Assembly: GCA_018970025.1 (NCBI GenBank)
Contig: JAGWXF010000018.1
Coordinates: forward strand, 1-64,000
Length of the DNA: 64,000 bases
Direction of reading: 5' to 3'
DNA from: Actinomycetales bacterium
Lineage (GTDB): Bacteria > Actinomycetota > Actinomycetes > S36-B12
In this document: positions 10,993-19,272 of the stretch, in pieces
How positions within the stretch are numbered: position 1 is the first letter of the stretch
How the letters are laid out: the number at the start of each line of letters is the position of its first letter
Program-made: the position numbers and the translations under genes
The notes under the pieces: generated by a model
The model's input: the letters and a program-made list of their open reading frames with translations, nothing else
The model's database searches: none
Told to the model about the DNA's origin: nothing

Positions 10993-12219
10993 ATGACCAT
11001 CCGGCATCCTGCCGGGCTGCCCACGGGCCTGGCGGCCCTGGACCGGCCGCTGGTGATGGGGGTGCTCAACGTGACCCCGGACTCCTTCTCCGACGGCGGC
11101 CAGCACTTCGCGCGGGAGCAGGCGATCGCCCATGGCCTGCGGATGCATGCCCTGGGCGCCGACATCGTGGATGTCGGCGGCGAGTCCACTCGTCCGGGTG
11201 CCGTGCGCATTGACCTGGACGAGGAGCTTCGCCGGGCGCTGCCGGTCGTCGAGGCGCTCAGTCAGGCCGGCGTGCCGACCAGCATCGACACGATGCGTCC
11301 GCAGGTCGCCCGGGCTGCCGTGCAGGCAGGCGCTTGCCTGGTCAATGACGTCAGCGGCGGCCTGGCGGATCAGGCCATGCCGGGGACGGTCGCCGAGCTC
11401 GGCGTGCCCTACGTCATCATGCACTGGCGCGGGCACAGCGACCGGATGGCAGACCTCGCCAACTATGGCGACGTCGTCGGCGAGGTGGTCGCCGAGCTCG
11501 AGCAGCGAATTGCGGCCGCCACTGCCGCCGGCGTCGCCCCCGAGTCCATCGTCGTCGATCCCGGCCTGGGCTTTGCCAAGCAGGCTGAGCACAACTGGGC
11601 CCTGCTTCGGGCACTGCCCGCGCTCATCGCACGCGGCTACCCGGTGCTCATCGGAGCCTCGCGCAAGCGATTCCTGGGCTCGCTGCTCGCGGACGCGGAC
11701 GGCCAGCCGCGGCCGGTCGACCGGCGTGATGCGGCGACAGACGCCGTATCAGCGCTGGCTGCTGCTACCGGAGCATGGGGCGTGCGCGTGCATGACGTCG
11801 CCGGGAGCCGTGATGCGGTACTCGTCGGGCAGGCATGGCAGGGCACTGCTGCCGATCACGCTGACCGGGCGGATCGGATCGTCATCACCGGCGTGCGCGC
11901 CATCGGCTACCACGGGGTCTTCGAGTTCGAGCGGCGCGAGGGCCAGGAGTTCGTCATCGACCTCATCGTGCACCTGCCGTCCAGGTTCGCGGCCACGACG
12001 GACGACCTCAGCGACACCATCGACTACGGGGTCGTCGCCCAGCGCGTGCATGACGTCATCACCGGGGAGCCGGTCGACCTGATCGAGACCCTTGCCGAGC
12101 GAGCTGCCGCGGCTGTGCTGGCACTCGGGGCAGCACGCGTCGAGGTCACCGTCCATAAGCCGCAGGCGCCGATCCCAGTGCCCTTCGACGATGTCGCCGT
12201 GCGGATCGACCGTCCATGA
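10993..12219 (+). CDS. folP: Bifunctional dihydropteroate synthase / dihydroneopterin aldolase (FolP-FolB fusion)
   Basis: One continuous 408-residue frame holds two folate enzymes. Residues 1 to about 280 are dihydropteroate synthase: [26 protein letters not shown] and GASRKRFLG are present. Residues from about 295 to 405 are dihydroneopterin aldolase: [19 protein letters not shown] and the [12 protein letters not shown] ending. No stop and no convincing internal start codon separates them; the linker is AADHADRAD. The two enzymes act on either side of FolK, whose gene follows with an ATGA overlap. In most actinobacteria folP and folB are separate adjacent genes, so fusion by loss of the intergenic stop is inferred. 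A sequencing frameshift at the junction is the alternative. Confidence 0.9.
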   Translation: MTIRHPAGLPTGLAALDRPLVMGVLNVTPDSFSDGGQHFAREQAIAHGLRMHALGADIVDVGGESTRPGAVRIDLDEELRRALPVVEALSQAGVPTSIDTMRPQVARAAVQAGACLVNDVSGGLADQAMPGTVAELGVPYVIMHWRGHSDRMADLANYGDVVGEVVAELEQRIAAATAAGVAPESIVVDPGLGFAKQAEHNWALLRALPALIARGYPVLIGASRKRFLGSLLADADGQPRPVDRRDAATDAVSALAAATGAWGVRVHDVAGSRDAVLVGQAWQGTAADHADRADRIVITGVRAIGYHGVFEFERREGQEFVIDLIVHLPSRFAATTDDLSDTIDYGVVAQRVHDVITGEPVDLIETLAERAAAAVLALGAARVEVTVHKPQAPIPVPFDDVAVRIDRP

Positions 12220-12746
12220 CCGCTATCGAGAACCATGCGACCGCCGAGCGCGAGCCGGCGCGAGTCGTGCTCGCGCTGGGAGCCAATCTCGGCGATCCGG
12301 ATCAGGCCCTTCGCGCGGCAGCGCAGGCGATCGCCGCTGAGCCCGGGATCGAGATCATCGCGGCCTCGCATATCTACCGAACCGACCCAGTCGGCGGGCC
12401 TGAGCAGCCGGTCTACGCCAATGCCGTCCTGATCGTGCAGACCACACGGCAGGCAGCCGACCTGCTGGCGCTGGCACATCGCATCGAGCAGGACTGGGGC
12501 CGGGTTCGCGAGGTGCGCTGGGGTCCGCGCACCCTGGACATCGACATCATCGCCTATGGCGAGGCCGAGTCGACTGATGAACGCCTGACCCTGCCGCACC
12601 CGCGGGCCCATGAGCGTGCATTCGTGCTCGTACCGTGGCTCGAGGCGGACGTAGACGCGACGCTGGCGGGCCGCGGACCGGTCGCCGGCCTCGTCGCCGG
12701 GATGGAGACCGCTGGCGTCGAGATGACCGAGGTGCCGCTGGTATGA
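12216..12746 (+). CDS. folK: 2-amino-4-hydroxy-6-hydroxymethyldihydropteridine pyrophosphokinase
   Basis: Transfers pyrophosphate from ATP to the pterin alcohol, providing the substrate of dihydropteroate synthase. The signature WGPRTLDIDIIAYG carries the metal-binding aspartates. LALGANLGDP and GPEQPVYANAVL are the usual flanking motifs. 176 residues, normal length. Its ATG overlaps the folP-folB stop. Confidence 0.95.
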   Translation: MTAIENHATAEREPARVVLALGANLGDPDQALRAAAQAIAAEPGIEIIAASHIYRTDPVGGPEQPVYANAVLIVQTTRQAADLLALAHRIEQDWGRVREVRWGPRTLDIDIIAYGEAESTDERLTLPHPRAHERAFVLVPWLEADVDATLAGRGPVAGLVAGMETAGVEMTEVPLV

Positions 12747-12780
12747 GGGCGCAGATGAGTTCCACTGGGAGGTGCCGGGC

Positions 12781-13308
12781 ATGACGCCGACGCGGGTTCG
12801 GGCCCTGCTGGCAATCGCGGCCATCGCGGCTGCCGTCGGGTGGGGCGCCGTGCAGGTCATGGAAGGGCAGTCCGGTCGGGTCGTGCCGGTGCCCTGGCTG
12901 GCGGCCGTGACCATGTGGCTGCTCGCGGTCGCCGTCGGCATCTGGGCGGTGCTGTCGCGGCCACGCCTGCTGCGCACGGCGGGATCCAGGCCGATGCCGC
13001 CCCTGGTGGCCGCTCGCACGGCTGCCTTGGCGATGGCGGCCTCGCGTACCGGGGCGCTCGTCGCTGGCCTCTATGCCGGTGTTGCCATCGGGGCATTTCC
13101 ATCCCGCGAGACGCAGGCGGGCAGTGCCTCGATGTGGGCAGCGATCGCCACGGCGATCGGATCACTGGTGCTGGCGGCAGCTGCGCTGTGGCTGGAGCGG
13201 ATGTGCCGTCTGCCTTCCAAGGGTGACGACGGCGGTGCGAGCGGCGATCGACCGCGGCCCAGGGCGCAGCCCGATGGCATGGGGGCACGGGTAGGGTCGC
13301 CGTCATGA
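12781..13308 (+). CDS. DUF3180 membrane protein
   Basis: A 175-residue protein with four hydrophobic helices (about residues 7-24, 38-58, 79-100 and 112-135) and a hydrophilic Gly/Asp/Arg-rich tail. It matches the DUF3180 proteins found directly after folK in many actinobacteria; their function is unknown. ATG 12781 is preceded by GGGAGGT at 12767. A GTG at 12772 would add three residues. Its stop overlaps the next start (ATGA). Confidence 0.75.
   Translation: MTPTRVRALLAIAAIAAAVGWGAVQVMEGQSGRVVPVPWLAAVTMWLLAVAVGIWAVLSRPRLLRTAGSRPMPPLVAARTAALAMAASRTGALVAGLYAGVAIGAFPSRETQAGSASMWAAIATAIGSLVLAAAALWLERMCRLPSKGDDGGASGDRPRPRAQPDGMGARVGSPS
13292..13297 (+). promoter_or_regulatory. Candidate leaderless -10 for the 13305 gene
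   Basis: TAGGGT ends seven bases before ATG 13305, the same geometry seen at several leaderless-looking starts in this window. It lies within the upstream coding sequence, so it may be coincidental. Confidence 0.3.
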
Positions 13309-13592
13309 GCGAGGAGACGTCGTACGAGGACCTGCCCTTCGATGAGCTCAGGCACCGTGCCTTCCAGGTGGCCGAGCACCATCTGGATATCGGCTTCTTC
13401 ACCGACCTGTTCTCGCATATGCCGGGCATGGTCGCGATCGAGGGCGAGGGCGGGGATCTGGGCTCGGTCGGCGGGACGTTCATCGAGACGGTCCGCGCGG
13501 TGCGGGAGATGTTCGGGTCAGCCGAAATCGATCCGACCACCGAGGAGCTGCTGCGGGCCCGCTTCGCGACGTATCTTCGCGAGCGCGGCTAG
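13305..13592 (+). CDS. Small acidic conserved-type protein of unknown function
   Basis: A 95-residue acidic protein without signal peptide or membrane segment; function not recognised. It contains DLPFDELRHRAFQVAEH and a helical DIGFFTDLFSHMP region. It follows the DUF3180 gene with a 4-base overlap, at the end of the folate run. The last four codons and the TAG stop fall inside the first unit of the 37-bp tandem repeat beginning at 13579, so the repeat was probably copied from this gene's end. Confidence 0.65.
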   Translation: MSEETSYEDLPFDELRHRAFQVAEHHLDIGFFTDLFSHMPGMVAIEGEGGDLGSVGGTFIETVRAVREMFGSAEIDPTTEELLRARFATYLRERG

Positions 13593-13726
13593 CCGCGTGA
13601 GCGGTGGGTTGGCTCGCGAGCGCGGCTAGCCGCGTGAGCGGTGGGTTGGCTCGCGAGCGCGGCTAGCCGCGTGAGCGGTGGGTTGGCTCGCGAGCGCGGC
13701 TAGCCGCGTGAGCGGTGGGTTGGCTC
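13579..13726. repeat. Four exact 37-bp tandem repeats (plus a partial fifth)
   Basis: Units start at 13579, 13616, 13653 and 13690 and are identical; a partial, slightly altered unit continues from 13727. Each unit begins GCGAGCGCGGCTAGCCGCG and ends GGTGGGTTGGCTC. Each contains the 14-bp palindrome CGCGGCTAGCCGCG and so an in-frame TAG. The array fills the gap between two convergent genes. Confidence 0.97.
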
Positions 13727-13753
13727 GCTGAGCGCGGCTAGCCGCGCTCAGCG
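13726..13753. terminator. 28-bp perfect palindrome, likely bidirectional terminator
   Basis: The sequence from 13726 to 13753 is its own reverse complement, centred between 13739 and 13740 on CTAG. It closes the tandem array and contains the reverse-strand stop of the NuoD-like gene (13748-13750). Folded as RNA it is a 12-13-bp GC-rich hairpin in either direction. Confidence 0.6.
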
Positions 13754-14866
13754 GTCGATGTCGCCGCTCATGAGGAAGAAGGACATCACGGCAGCGCTGA
13801 GCTGCTCGAGGGGAACCCCCGGCAGGGCGCAGGCCATTGCCTGAACGTTGCTGAAGGAGGGGGTCCGCAGCTTCAGGCGCAGGGGGGCCTTGTCCCCGAC
13901 GCTGGCCAGGAGGACTCCGATCGCGCCCAGTGGCCCCTCGATCTCCCCGTGCAGGACGGTCTCGGGTGCCCGGACCACCTTCGGCAGGGGCACGTCGATG
14001 GGTCCATCGCCGAGCGCGAGCAGCCGCTCGGCGCAGGCTCGCATGATCGCGATGGAGTCCGGCAGGCGCGCCAGGAGGGCGGCGTAGCGACCCGGGATGT
14101 CACCGCCGACGAGCGGGGTACCGGCGGTCAGCCCGAACCCCTCATACCCGAGGTATGGCTGATGACGACGGATGTCGAGGTCGAGGCCGCTTGCCTGGGC
14201 GACCGGCCCGGTAACGCCGTAGGCGATGGCATCCTCGCGGGTGAGGACGGCGACCCCGGCCAGGGGGGCGAGGGCGTGCGCCGCGCGGGCGGTGATCCCG
14301 GCGCAGTGCGCATCGAGCTCGTCCGCGAACGACGTGAGCCGGTCCAGCCACTGCGGGGTCGGGCCGATGGCGAGTCCGCCGATCCGGTTGACCATCGGGT
14401 GCACTCGGTTGCCGGTCGCTGCCTCCTGCAGGTCGGTGCCCGCGGCTCGCAGGGCCAGGGCTGGCTGGTCATTGATGGCCGTGCCGACGAGGAGCAGGGC
14501 TGCGCTGATGCGGTTCAGCTCGGCAAGCAGCATGCGACTGTCGGTCGCGCGCTCGGGTGGCGTGATGCCCATGGCCGTCTCGAGGACCAGGGCGATGGCC
14601 AGCTCGGAGGAGAAGGACGACAGCCAGTCATGGCGGTTGGCCAGCATCATCAGCTGCCGGTAGTCGCGGGCCTCGAAGAGCTTCTCGGTACTGCGATGCA
14701 GCAGGCCCACCTGCGGCTGCGCGGCGATGATCACGTCAGCGTCAAGCGTCAGGTGCAGCTGCAGGGCGCCGTGCTGTGAGGGGTGCCCGGGTGCGAGCTC
14801 CAGGGCCAGGTCTGGGTCGAGGAATCGGGCCATCCCGATGCCGACGACGACCTCGTGCGAGCTCAC
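13748..14866 (-). CDS. Orphan NuoD-like (49-kDa) subunit
   Basis: A stand-alone homologue of complex I subunit D, 372 residues compared with about 400 in true NuoD; no other nuo gene is present. HPSQHGALQLHL keeps the two N-terminal histidines (His28, His32), the latter matching Thermus Nqo4 His38 at the quinone head. GLLHRSTEKLFE keeps Arg58 at the position of the methylated arginine of mitochondrial NDUFS2. The residue matching quinone-contacting Tyr87 of Nqo4 is Trp81 here. The C-terminus MSGDIDR matches the canonical GDVDR. The start is GTG at 14866. A MidA/NDUFAF7-type methyltransferase gene lies 36 bases upstream on the same strand. It may be an alternative complex I subunit or a repurposed quinone-site protein. 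Confidence 0.85.
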   Translation of the reverse strand: MSSHEVVVGIGMARFLDPDLALELAPGHPSQHGALQLHLTLDADVIIAAQPQVGLLHRSTEKLFEARDYRQLMMLANRHDWLSSFSSELAIALVLETAMGITPPERATDSRMLLAELNRISAALLLVGTAINDQPALALRAAGTDLQEAATGNRVHPMVNRIGGLAIGPTPQWLDRLTSFADELDAHCAGITARAAHALAPLAGVAVLTREDAIAYGVTGPVAQASGLDLDIRRHQPYLGYEGFGLTAGTPLVGGDIPGRYAALLARLPDSIAIMRACAERLLALGDGPIDVPLPKVVRAPETVLHGEIEGPLGAIGVLLASVGDKAPLRLKLRTPSFSNVQAMACALPGVPLEQLSAAVMSFFLMSGDIDR

Positions 14867-14902
14867 GGCTCATTCTGGCAGGGCGGTTCGTCCTGGCACG
14901 GC

Positions 14903-15805
14903 TCACTCCGGCCCGAACTGCTGCACCAGGCATCGATAGTCCCCGTGCGTCCGCGTGATCGACGTCTGCCGGGCATGGGGTGCGGCGGCAGCGACGGCGT
15001 CCAGGCTCACGTGGGCGGTGATGTTGCAACTCCCGTCGGGGTTCGGGCTGACGACCCGGCCGTGACGGTAGCCGGTGATCGTCCCGCCGTCCCAGCTGCC
15101 GGACATTCGCTCACTGCGGACATGGCCGTAGTCGAACGCGACTGCCAGGCCGCGGCGCATCATGCCGGTCAGCCGCGCCCAGGTCGCATCTCGGGTCAGG
15201 CCAGGCTCGCAGCGGCCGAAGGGAACCCGGGTCGGCCACCAGGCCTCGAGCCAGTCGCGGATGCCGGCAGCGTCAATCCCGAGCGCGGCGCAGGCGTCCT
15301 GATCGTCCAGGGCTGGTCCCAGGCGCGTGCTGCCGTCCTGCTCGACCACGACGGCATGCGGCGTGCCGTCGGCGTCGCATTCGATCCACTCGCAGGGCAC
15401 GTCGTCGAGGAGCTCATGGGCGATGAGCATGCCCTCGATCGGGGAGATGCCCAGGGATTCCAGGCTCATGGTGCGGGCATCGGCCTGCACCCACGTGATG
15501 GCCGAGTCCAGGCCAGCTGGGCGCGGGCGCAGGTCGACGCAGATCGCCTGCACGCGGTCAGGGTCGCCTGCGCGCTCGCGCAGGTCACGGGCCAGGGATC
15601 CGTTGCCGGCGCCGACGTCGACGATGGTCACGACATCCGGTCCGTGCTCGAGCATGGCTGCCAGGTACGCAGCCAGGTGCCGTGCGCTGCTGCCGTCCAT
15701 CGCATCGGTCGAGAAGTGCCGCTCCGGGGGCTCGCGCAGATAGAACGCGGCCGGCCCGGTGAGCGTCTCCTCCCAGGCCTGCTGCCATGACCGAGCCCGC
15801 TGCAC
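14903..15805 (-). CDS. SAM-dependent methyltransferase, MidA/NDUFAF7 (COG1565) family
   Basis: The Rossmann motif VDVGAGNGSLARDL binds S-adenosylmethionine. The family markers LIAHELLDDVP (like ANEFFDALP), GLAVAFDYGH and the late NITAHVSLDAV are all present. In mitochondria NDUFAF7 dimethylates an arginine of the complex I 49-kDa subunit; here the next gene encodes a homologue of that subunit. Start choice: GTG 15805 gives 300 residues; ATG 15844 is possible but would overlap the divergent gene's start codon. The N-terminal FYLREPPERHFSTDA is typical of actinobacterial members. Protein-arginine methylation is inferred from the family. Confidence 0.82.
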   Translation of the reverse strand: MQRARSWQQAWEETLTGPAAFYLREPPERHFSTDAMDGSSARHLAAYLAAMLEHGPDVVTIVDVGAGNGSLARDLRERAGDPDRVQAICVDLRPRPAGLDSAITWVQADARTMSLESLGISPIEGMLIAHELLDDVPCEWIECDADGTPHAVVVEQDGSTRLGPALDDQDACAALGIDAAGIRDWLEAWWPTRVPFGRCEPGLTRDATWARLTGMMRRGLAVAFDYGHVRSERMSGSWDGGTITGYRHGRVVSPNPDGSCNITAHVSLDAVAAAAPHARQTSITRTHGDYRCLVQQFGPE

Positions 15806-15828
15806 GGCACCGCACGCTAGCGGCCGTC

Positions 15829-15834
15829 TACGCT
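15829..15834 (+). promoter_or_regulatory. Candidate leaderless -10 for the panC operon
   Basis: TACGCT ends eight bases before ATG 15843, in the short gap between divergent genes. This would give a leaderless or nearly leaderless operon transcript. Confidence 0.45.
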
Positions 15835-15842
15835 CACCTCCC

Positions 15843-16742
15843 ATGACGCAGGCCCATGCTGCCGGCCCGCCGCGGCTGCGTATCGGCATCGTCGGCACCG
15901 GCCGGGTCGGCGCGGTCCTGGGGGCGGCCCTGCGCCGGGCCGGTCATCATGTGGTTGCCGCATCGGCCGTCTCGGACGTCTCCCGGCTGCGTGCGGAGGC
16001 ACTCCTGCCCGGGGTCCCGATCATCGACGTCCCGGGTGTCATCGAGGGCTCGGACCTGGTGATCCTGGCCGTGCCGGACGATGCGCTGCTGGGCCTGGTC
16101 GAGGGCCTGGCCCAGACCGGCAATGTGCGCCCGGGTCAGTTCTGGATGCATCCGGCGGGGAGGTACGGCACCGAGGTGCTCGAGCCGGTCACGCGAGCGG
16201 GCGCCCTCCCTTTGGCCGTCCATCCGATCATGTCCTTCACCGGCACCAGCGTCGACCTGGCCCGCCTGGCCGACTGCCCGTTCGGGGTGAGCGCCCCGGA
16301 TCAGCTGCGGCCGGTTGCCGAGGCGCTGGTCGTGGAGATGGGCGGGGACCCGATCTGGGTGCCGGAAGAGCAGCGGGTGCTCTACCACGCGGCCCTGGCC
16401 TACGGTTCCAACTACCTGATCACCTTGGTTGCCCAGGCGGTCGAGCTGCTGACCCTGGCGGGCATCGAGCACCCGCAGCGGCTGATCGGCCCGCTGCTGG
16501 GGGCGAGCCTGGATAACGCGCTTCGCCTCGGCGACCAGGCACTGACCGGGCCGGTTGCCCGCGGTGATGCCGTGTCAGTGGCCGCCCACCTGCACGCGAT
16601 CGCCGAGGTCTCGCCGGACGCAGCCGAGGCCTATCGTGCCCTGGCACGGGTGACCGCCGGCCGGGCAGTGGCGGCCGGCCTGCTGCAGCCCCAGCGCGCT
16701 GAGGCCCTGCTGGACGTGCTCGCCGATGGAGGCCCGAGGTGA
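15843..16742 (+). CDS. Rossmann-fold / DUF2520 protein next to panC
   Basis: A 299-residue protein with an N-terminal NAD(P)-binding motif GIVGTGRVGAVLG (about residues 14-26) and a helical C-terminal DUF2520 domain from about residue 130. The layout resembles ketopantoate reductase or 6-phosphogluconate-dehydrogenase-like enzymes, and the family is found directly upstream of panC in many actinobacteria. The substrate is unknown; a role in pantothenate synthesis is a guess from position. Its stop overlaps the GTG of panC (GTGA). Confidence 0.8.
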   Translation: MTQAHAAGPPRLRIGIVGTGRVGAVLGAALRRAGHHVVAASAVSDVSRLRAEALLPGVPIIDVPGVIEGSDLVILAVPDDALLGLVEGLAQTGNVRPGQFWMHPAGRYGTEVLEPVTRAGALPLAVHPIMSFTGTSVDLARLADCPFGVSAPDQLRPVAEALVVEMGGDPIWVPEEQRVLYHAALAYGSNYLITLVAQAVELLTLAGIEHPQRLIGPLLGASLDNALRLGDQALTGPVARGDAVSVAAHLHAIAEVSPDAAEAYRALARVTAGRAVAAGLLQPQRAEALLDVLADGGPR

Positions 16743-17629
16743 CCGTCGTGGCGACGACGCGCGAGCAGATGCTGCAGGCGCGAGATGGCCGATCGCAGGT
16801 CGCCGTGGTGATGACCATGGGAGCCCTGCACGACGGCCATGCCAGTCTCATGCGGGCCGCGCGCGAGCAGGTCGGATCCGACGGCCATGTGGTGACGACG
16901 GTGTTCGTGAATCCGACGCAGTTCGCGGCCGGGGAGGACTTCGACCGGTATCCGCGCACCCTGGAGGCTGACGTCCAGACCTGCCGCGATGCCGGCGTCG
17001 ACTGCGTCTTCGCCCCCGGCGTCGCGGAGGTCTACGGCAGCACTGACCTCGCCCGGCTCTCCGATCGCGTCATGGTCGATCCGGGCTCGCTCGGGACGGT
17101 CCTGGAGGGCGCGATCCGACCCGGGCACTTCCGCGGCGTGCTGACCGTGGTCGCGACCCTGCTGCACCTGACGGACCCTGATGTGGCGATGTTCGGGGAG
17201 AAGGACTACCAGCAGCTGGTCCTGATCGGTTCGATGGCGCAGGCACTTGCCTTCGGGGTGCGCATCATCGGCGTGCCGACGATGCGGGAGCCCGATGGGC
17301 TGGCGATGAGCAGCCGCAATCGATATCTGTCGGCGGTGGAGCGGGCGGCGGCCTCGGTAGTGCCGCAGGCCCTGATGGCGGCGGTTGCTGCGGCCGGGGA
17401 TGGCCCGCAGGTCGCCCGGGCAGCGGGGCTTGCCGTGCTGGCTACCGAGCCGCTGGCGCAGGTGGAATACCTTGAGGTCACTGATCCGATGCTCGGGCCT
17501 GCGGGGCCGGGCGCAGGCCGAGTGCTGACCGCGGTGCGAGTCGGCTCGACGCGGCTGATCGACAACATGCCATGCGTCCTGGGTCCGAGCGACGGGGCAG
17601 GCGCGTCCGAGGGGATGGATGCCCGATGA
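16739..17629 (+). CDS. panC: Pantothenate synthetase
   Basis: Joins pantoate and beta-alanine with ATP to give pantothenate. The HIGH-like motif TMGALHDGHASL, then VFVNPTQFAAGEDFDRYPRT, GEKDYQQL and the MSSRNRYL loop (KMSKS equivalent) are present. 296 residues, normal length. The GTG at 16739 overlaps the previous stop and its own stop overlaps nadB. panD (beta-alanine supply), often next in actinobacteria, is absent here. Confidence 0.95.
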   Translation: MTVVATTREQMLQARDGRSQVAVVMTMGALHDGHASLMRAAREQVGSDGHVVTTVFVNPTQFAAGEDFDRYPRTLEADVQTCRDAGVDCVFAPGVAEVYGSTDLARLSDRVMVDPGSLGTVLEGAIRPGHFRGVLTVVATLLHLTDPDVAMFGEKDYQQLVLIGSMAQALAFGVRIIGVPTMREPDGLAMSSRNRYLSAVERAAASVVPQALMAAVAAAGDGPQVARAAGLAVLATEPLAQVEYLEVTDPMLGPAGPGAGRVLTAVRVGSTRLIDNMPCVLGPSDGAGASEGMDAR

Positions 17630-19272
17630 CCAAGCCGCGCCTTGCGACCAGGCTGCTGGCAGAGCGGCCCGGCTGGTTTGCCAGTGCCGATGTCATCGTG
17701 GTGGGCTCCGGGATCGCCGGCCTGACCACGGCCCTGCACGCCCGGCGTGCTGGCAGGTCCGTCCTGCTGGTGACCAAGGCCCAGGTGACCGAGGGATCCA
17801 CGCGCTGGGCCCAGGGCGGTATCGCCGCGGCCCTGGCCGACGACGACTCCCCCGAGCAGCACCTCGCCGACACGCTGGAGGCAGGCGCCGGGCTGTGCGA
17901 TGCGGATGCCGTCCGGGTGCTGGTGACCGATGGGCCGGGGGCCCTGCGCGACCTGATCAGCCTGGGCGCACACTTCGACACCGATGCCAGCGGGGCGATC
18001 TCCCTGGGGAGGGAGGGCGGTCACCATCGTGATCGGATCGCCCATGCTGGCGGTGATGCCACGGGGGCGGAGATCTCCCGGGCGCTGGTCGCGGCGGTCG
18101 CTCGCGATCCGGGCATCGAGCTGGTCGAGAACGCCCTGGTACTCGAGCTGCTCACCGATGTCACGGGCGCGACCCAGGGCGTGACCCTGCACGTGATGGG
18201 CACCGGGCAGCGGGGCGGCGTCGGCGCGGCCCTCGCGCCCCAGGTGGTGCTCGCGACCGGCGGCCTGGGCCAGGTATTCGGCCAGACGACCAATCCCTAC
18301 GTGGCGACGGGCGACGGTGTTGCCCTGGCCCTGCGGGCGGGCGCGGAGGTCGCCGACCTGGAGTTCGTGCAGTTCCACCCGACCGTGATGTGGCTGGGGC
18401 CCCATGCGCAGGGGCAGCAGCCACTGGTATCCGAGGCCGTCCGCGGCGAGGGCGCATTCCTGATCGATGCGGACGGGCAGCGATTCATGGTCGGCCAGCA
18501 TCCGATGGCCGACCTCGCGCCGCGCGATGTCGTCGCGAAGGCCATCATGCGCCGGATGCGCGAGACCGGAGCCGGTCATGTATGGCTCGACGGCCGAGAC
18601 CTCGGCGCCGATACCTGGGTGCGCAGGTTCCCGACCATCCTGGAGTCCTGCCGGTCGCGCGGCATCGACCCGGTGACCGACCTCATCCCCGTTGCGCCAG
18701 CGCAGCACTATGCATCGGGCGGGGTTCGGACGGATACCTGGGGCCGGGCCTCGATCCCGGGGCTCTACGCATGCGGCGAGGTCGCCTGCACCGGCGTGCA
18801 CGGCGCAAATCGGCTCGCCTCGAACTCGCTGCTGGAGGGCCTGGTCTTCGCTGCGCGGATCGGCCAGGCCCTGCAGGTCGACGAGGTCGTGCGCCGTGAT
18901 CCGGTGGAGACCAGTGCCCGGGTCGGGCTGCTGCCGCATGCCTCGCGCCGCGCGCTGCAGCGCACGATGGACGAGCATGCCGGGGTGCTGCGCAGCCAGT
19001 CGTCACTGCAGGCCGCTGCCGATGAGCTGCGGCAGATCGAGGCCACCGAGGGCGCCCACCCGTGCACGGAGGACTGGGAGACCACCAACATCCATGCCAT
19101 CGCCACCGTGCTGGTGCACCACGCGCTGCTGCGCGAGGAGACCCGTGGCTCGCACTGGCGGGAGGACTTCCCGGATCGCGATGATGAGCACTGGCGGGTT
19201 CGGCTGGTGTCGTCCCTCGGCGAGCGCGGCAAGGTCAAGACCAGGATCGAGCCGCTGGGGGGTACGACTTGA
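17626..19272 (+). CDS. nadB: L-aspartate oxidase
   Basis: FAD enzyme oxidising L-aspartate to iminoaspartate, the first step of de novo NAD synthesis. The FAD-binding GSGIAGLTTAL lies near the N-terminus; STRWAQGGIAAAL and the family block GVHGANRLASNSLLEGLVF are intact. 548 residues, usual size. ATG 17626 overlaps the panC stop (ATGA). NadA, its usual partner, is not in the window. Confidence 0.95.
   Translation: MTKPRLATRLLAERPGWFASADVIVVGSGIAGLTTALHARRAGRSVLLVTKAQVTEGSTRWAQGGIAAALADDDSPEQHLADTLEAGAGLCDADAVRVLVTDGPGALRDLISLGAHFDTDASGAISLGREGGHHRDRIAHAGGDATGAEISRALVAAVARDPGIELVENALVLELLTDVTGATQGVTLHVMGTGQRGGVGAALAPQVVLATGGLGQVFGQTTNPYVATGDGVALALRAGAEVADLEFVQFHPTVMWLGPHAQGQQPLVSEAVRGEGAFLIDADGQRFMVGQHPMADLAPRDVVAKAIMRRMRETGAGHVWLDGRDLGADTWVRRFPTILESCRSRGIDPVTDLIPVAPAQHYASGGVRTDTWGRASIPGLYACGEVACTGVHGANRLASNSLLEGLVFAARIGQALQVDEVVRRDPVETSARVGLLPHASRRALQRTMDEHAGVLRSQSSLQAAADELRQIEATEGAHPCTEDWETTNIHAIATVLVHHALLREETRGSHWREDFPDRDDEHWRVRLVSSLGERGKVKTRIEPLGGTT

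Noticed and set aside
13579-13726. 37-bp repeats as a CRISPR array
   Set aside because: Units are directly contiguous with no spacers, and no cas gene is nearby.
17206-18978. A 590-codon minus-strand frame antisense to nadB
   Set aside because: Composition is Arg/His/Gly/Gln-rich without motifs, and nadB on the other strand is fully conserved.
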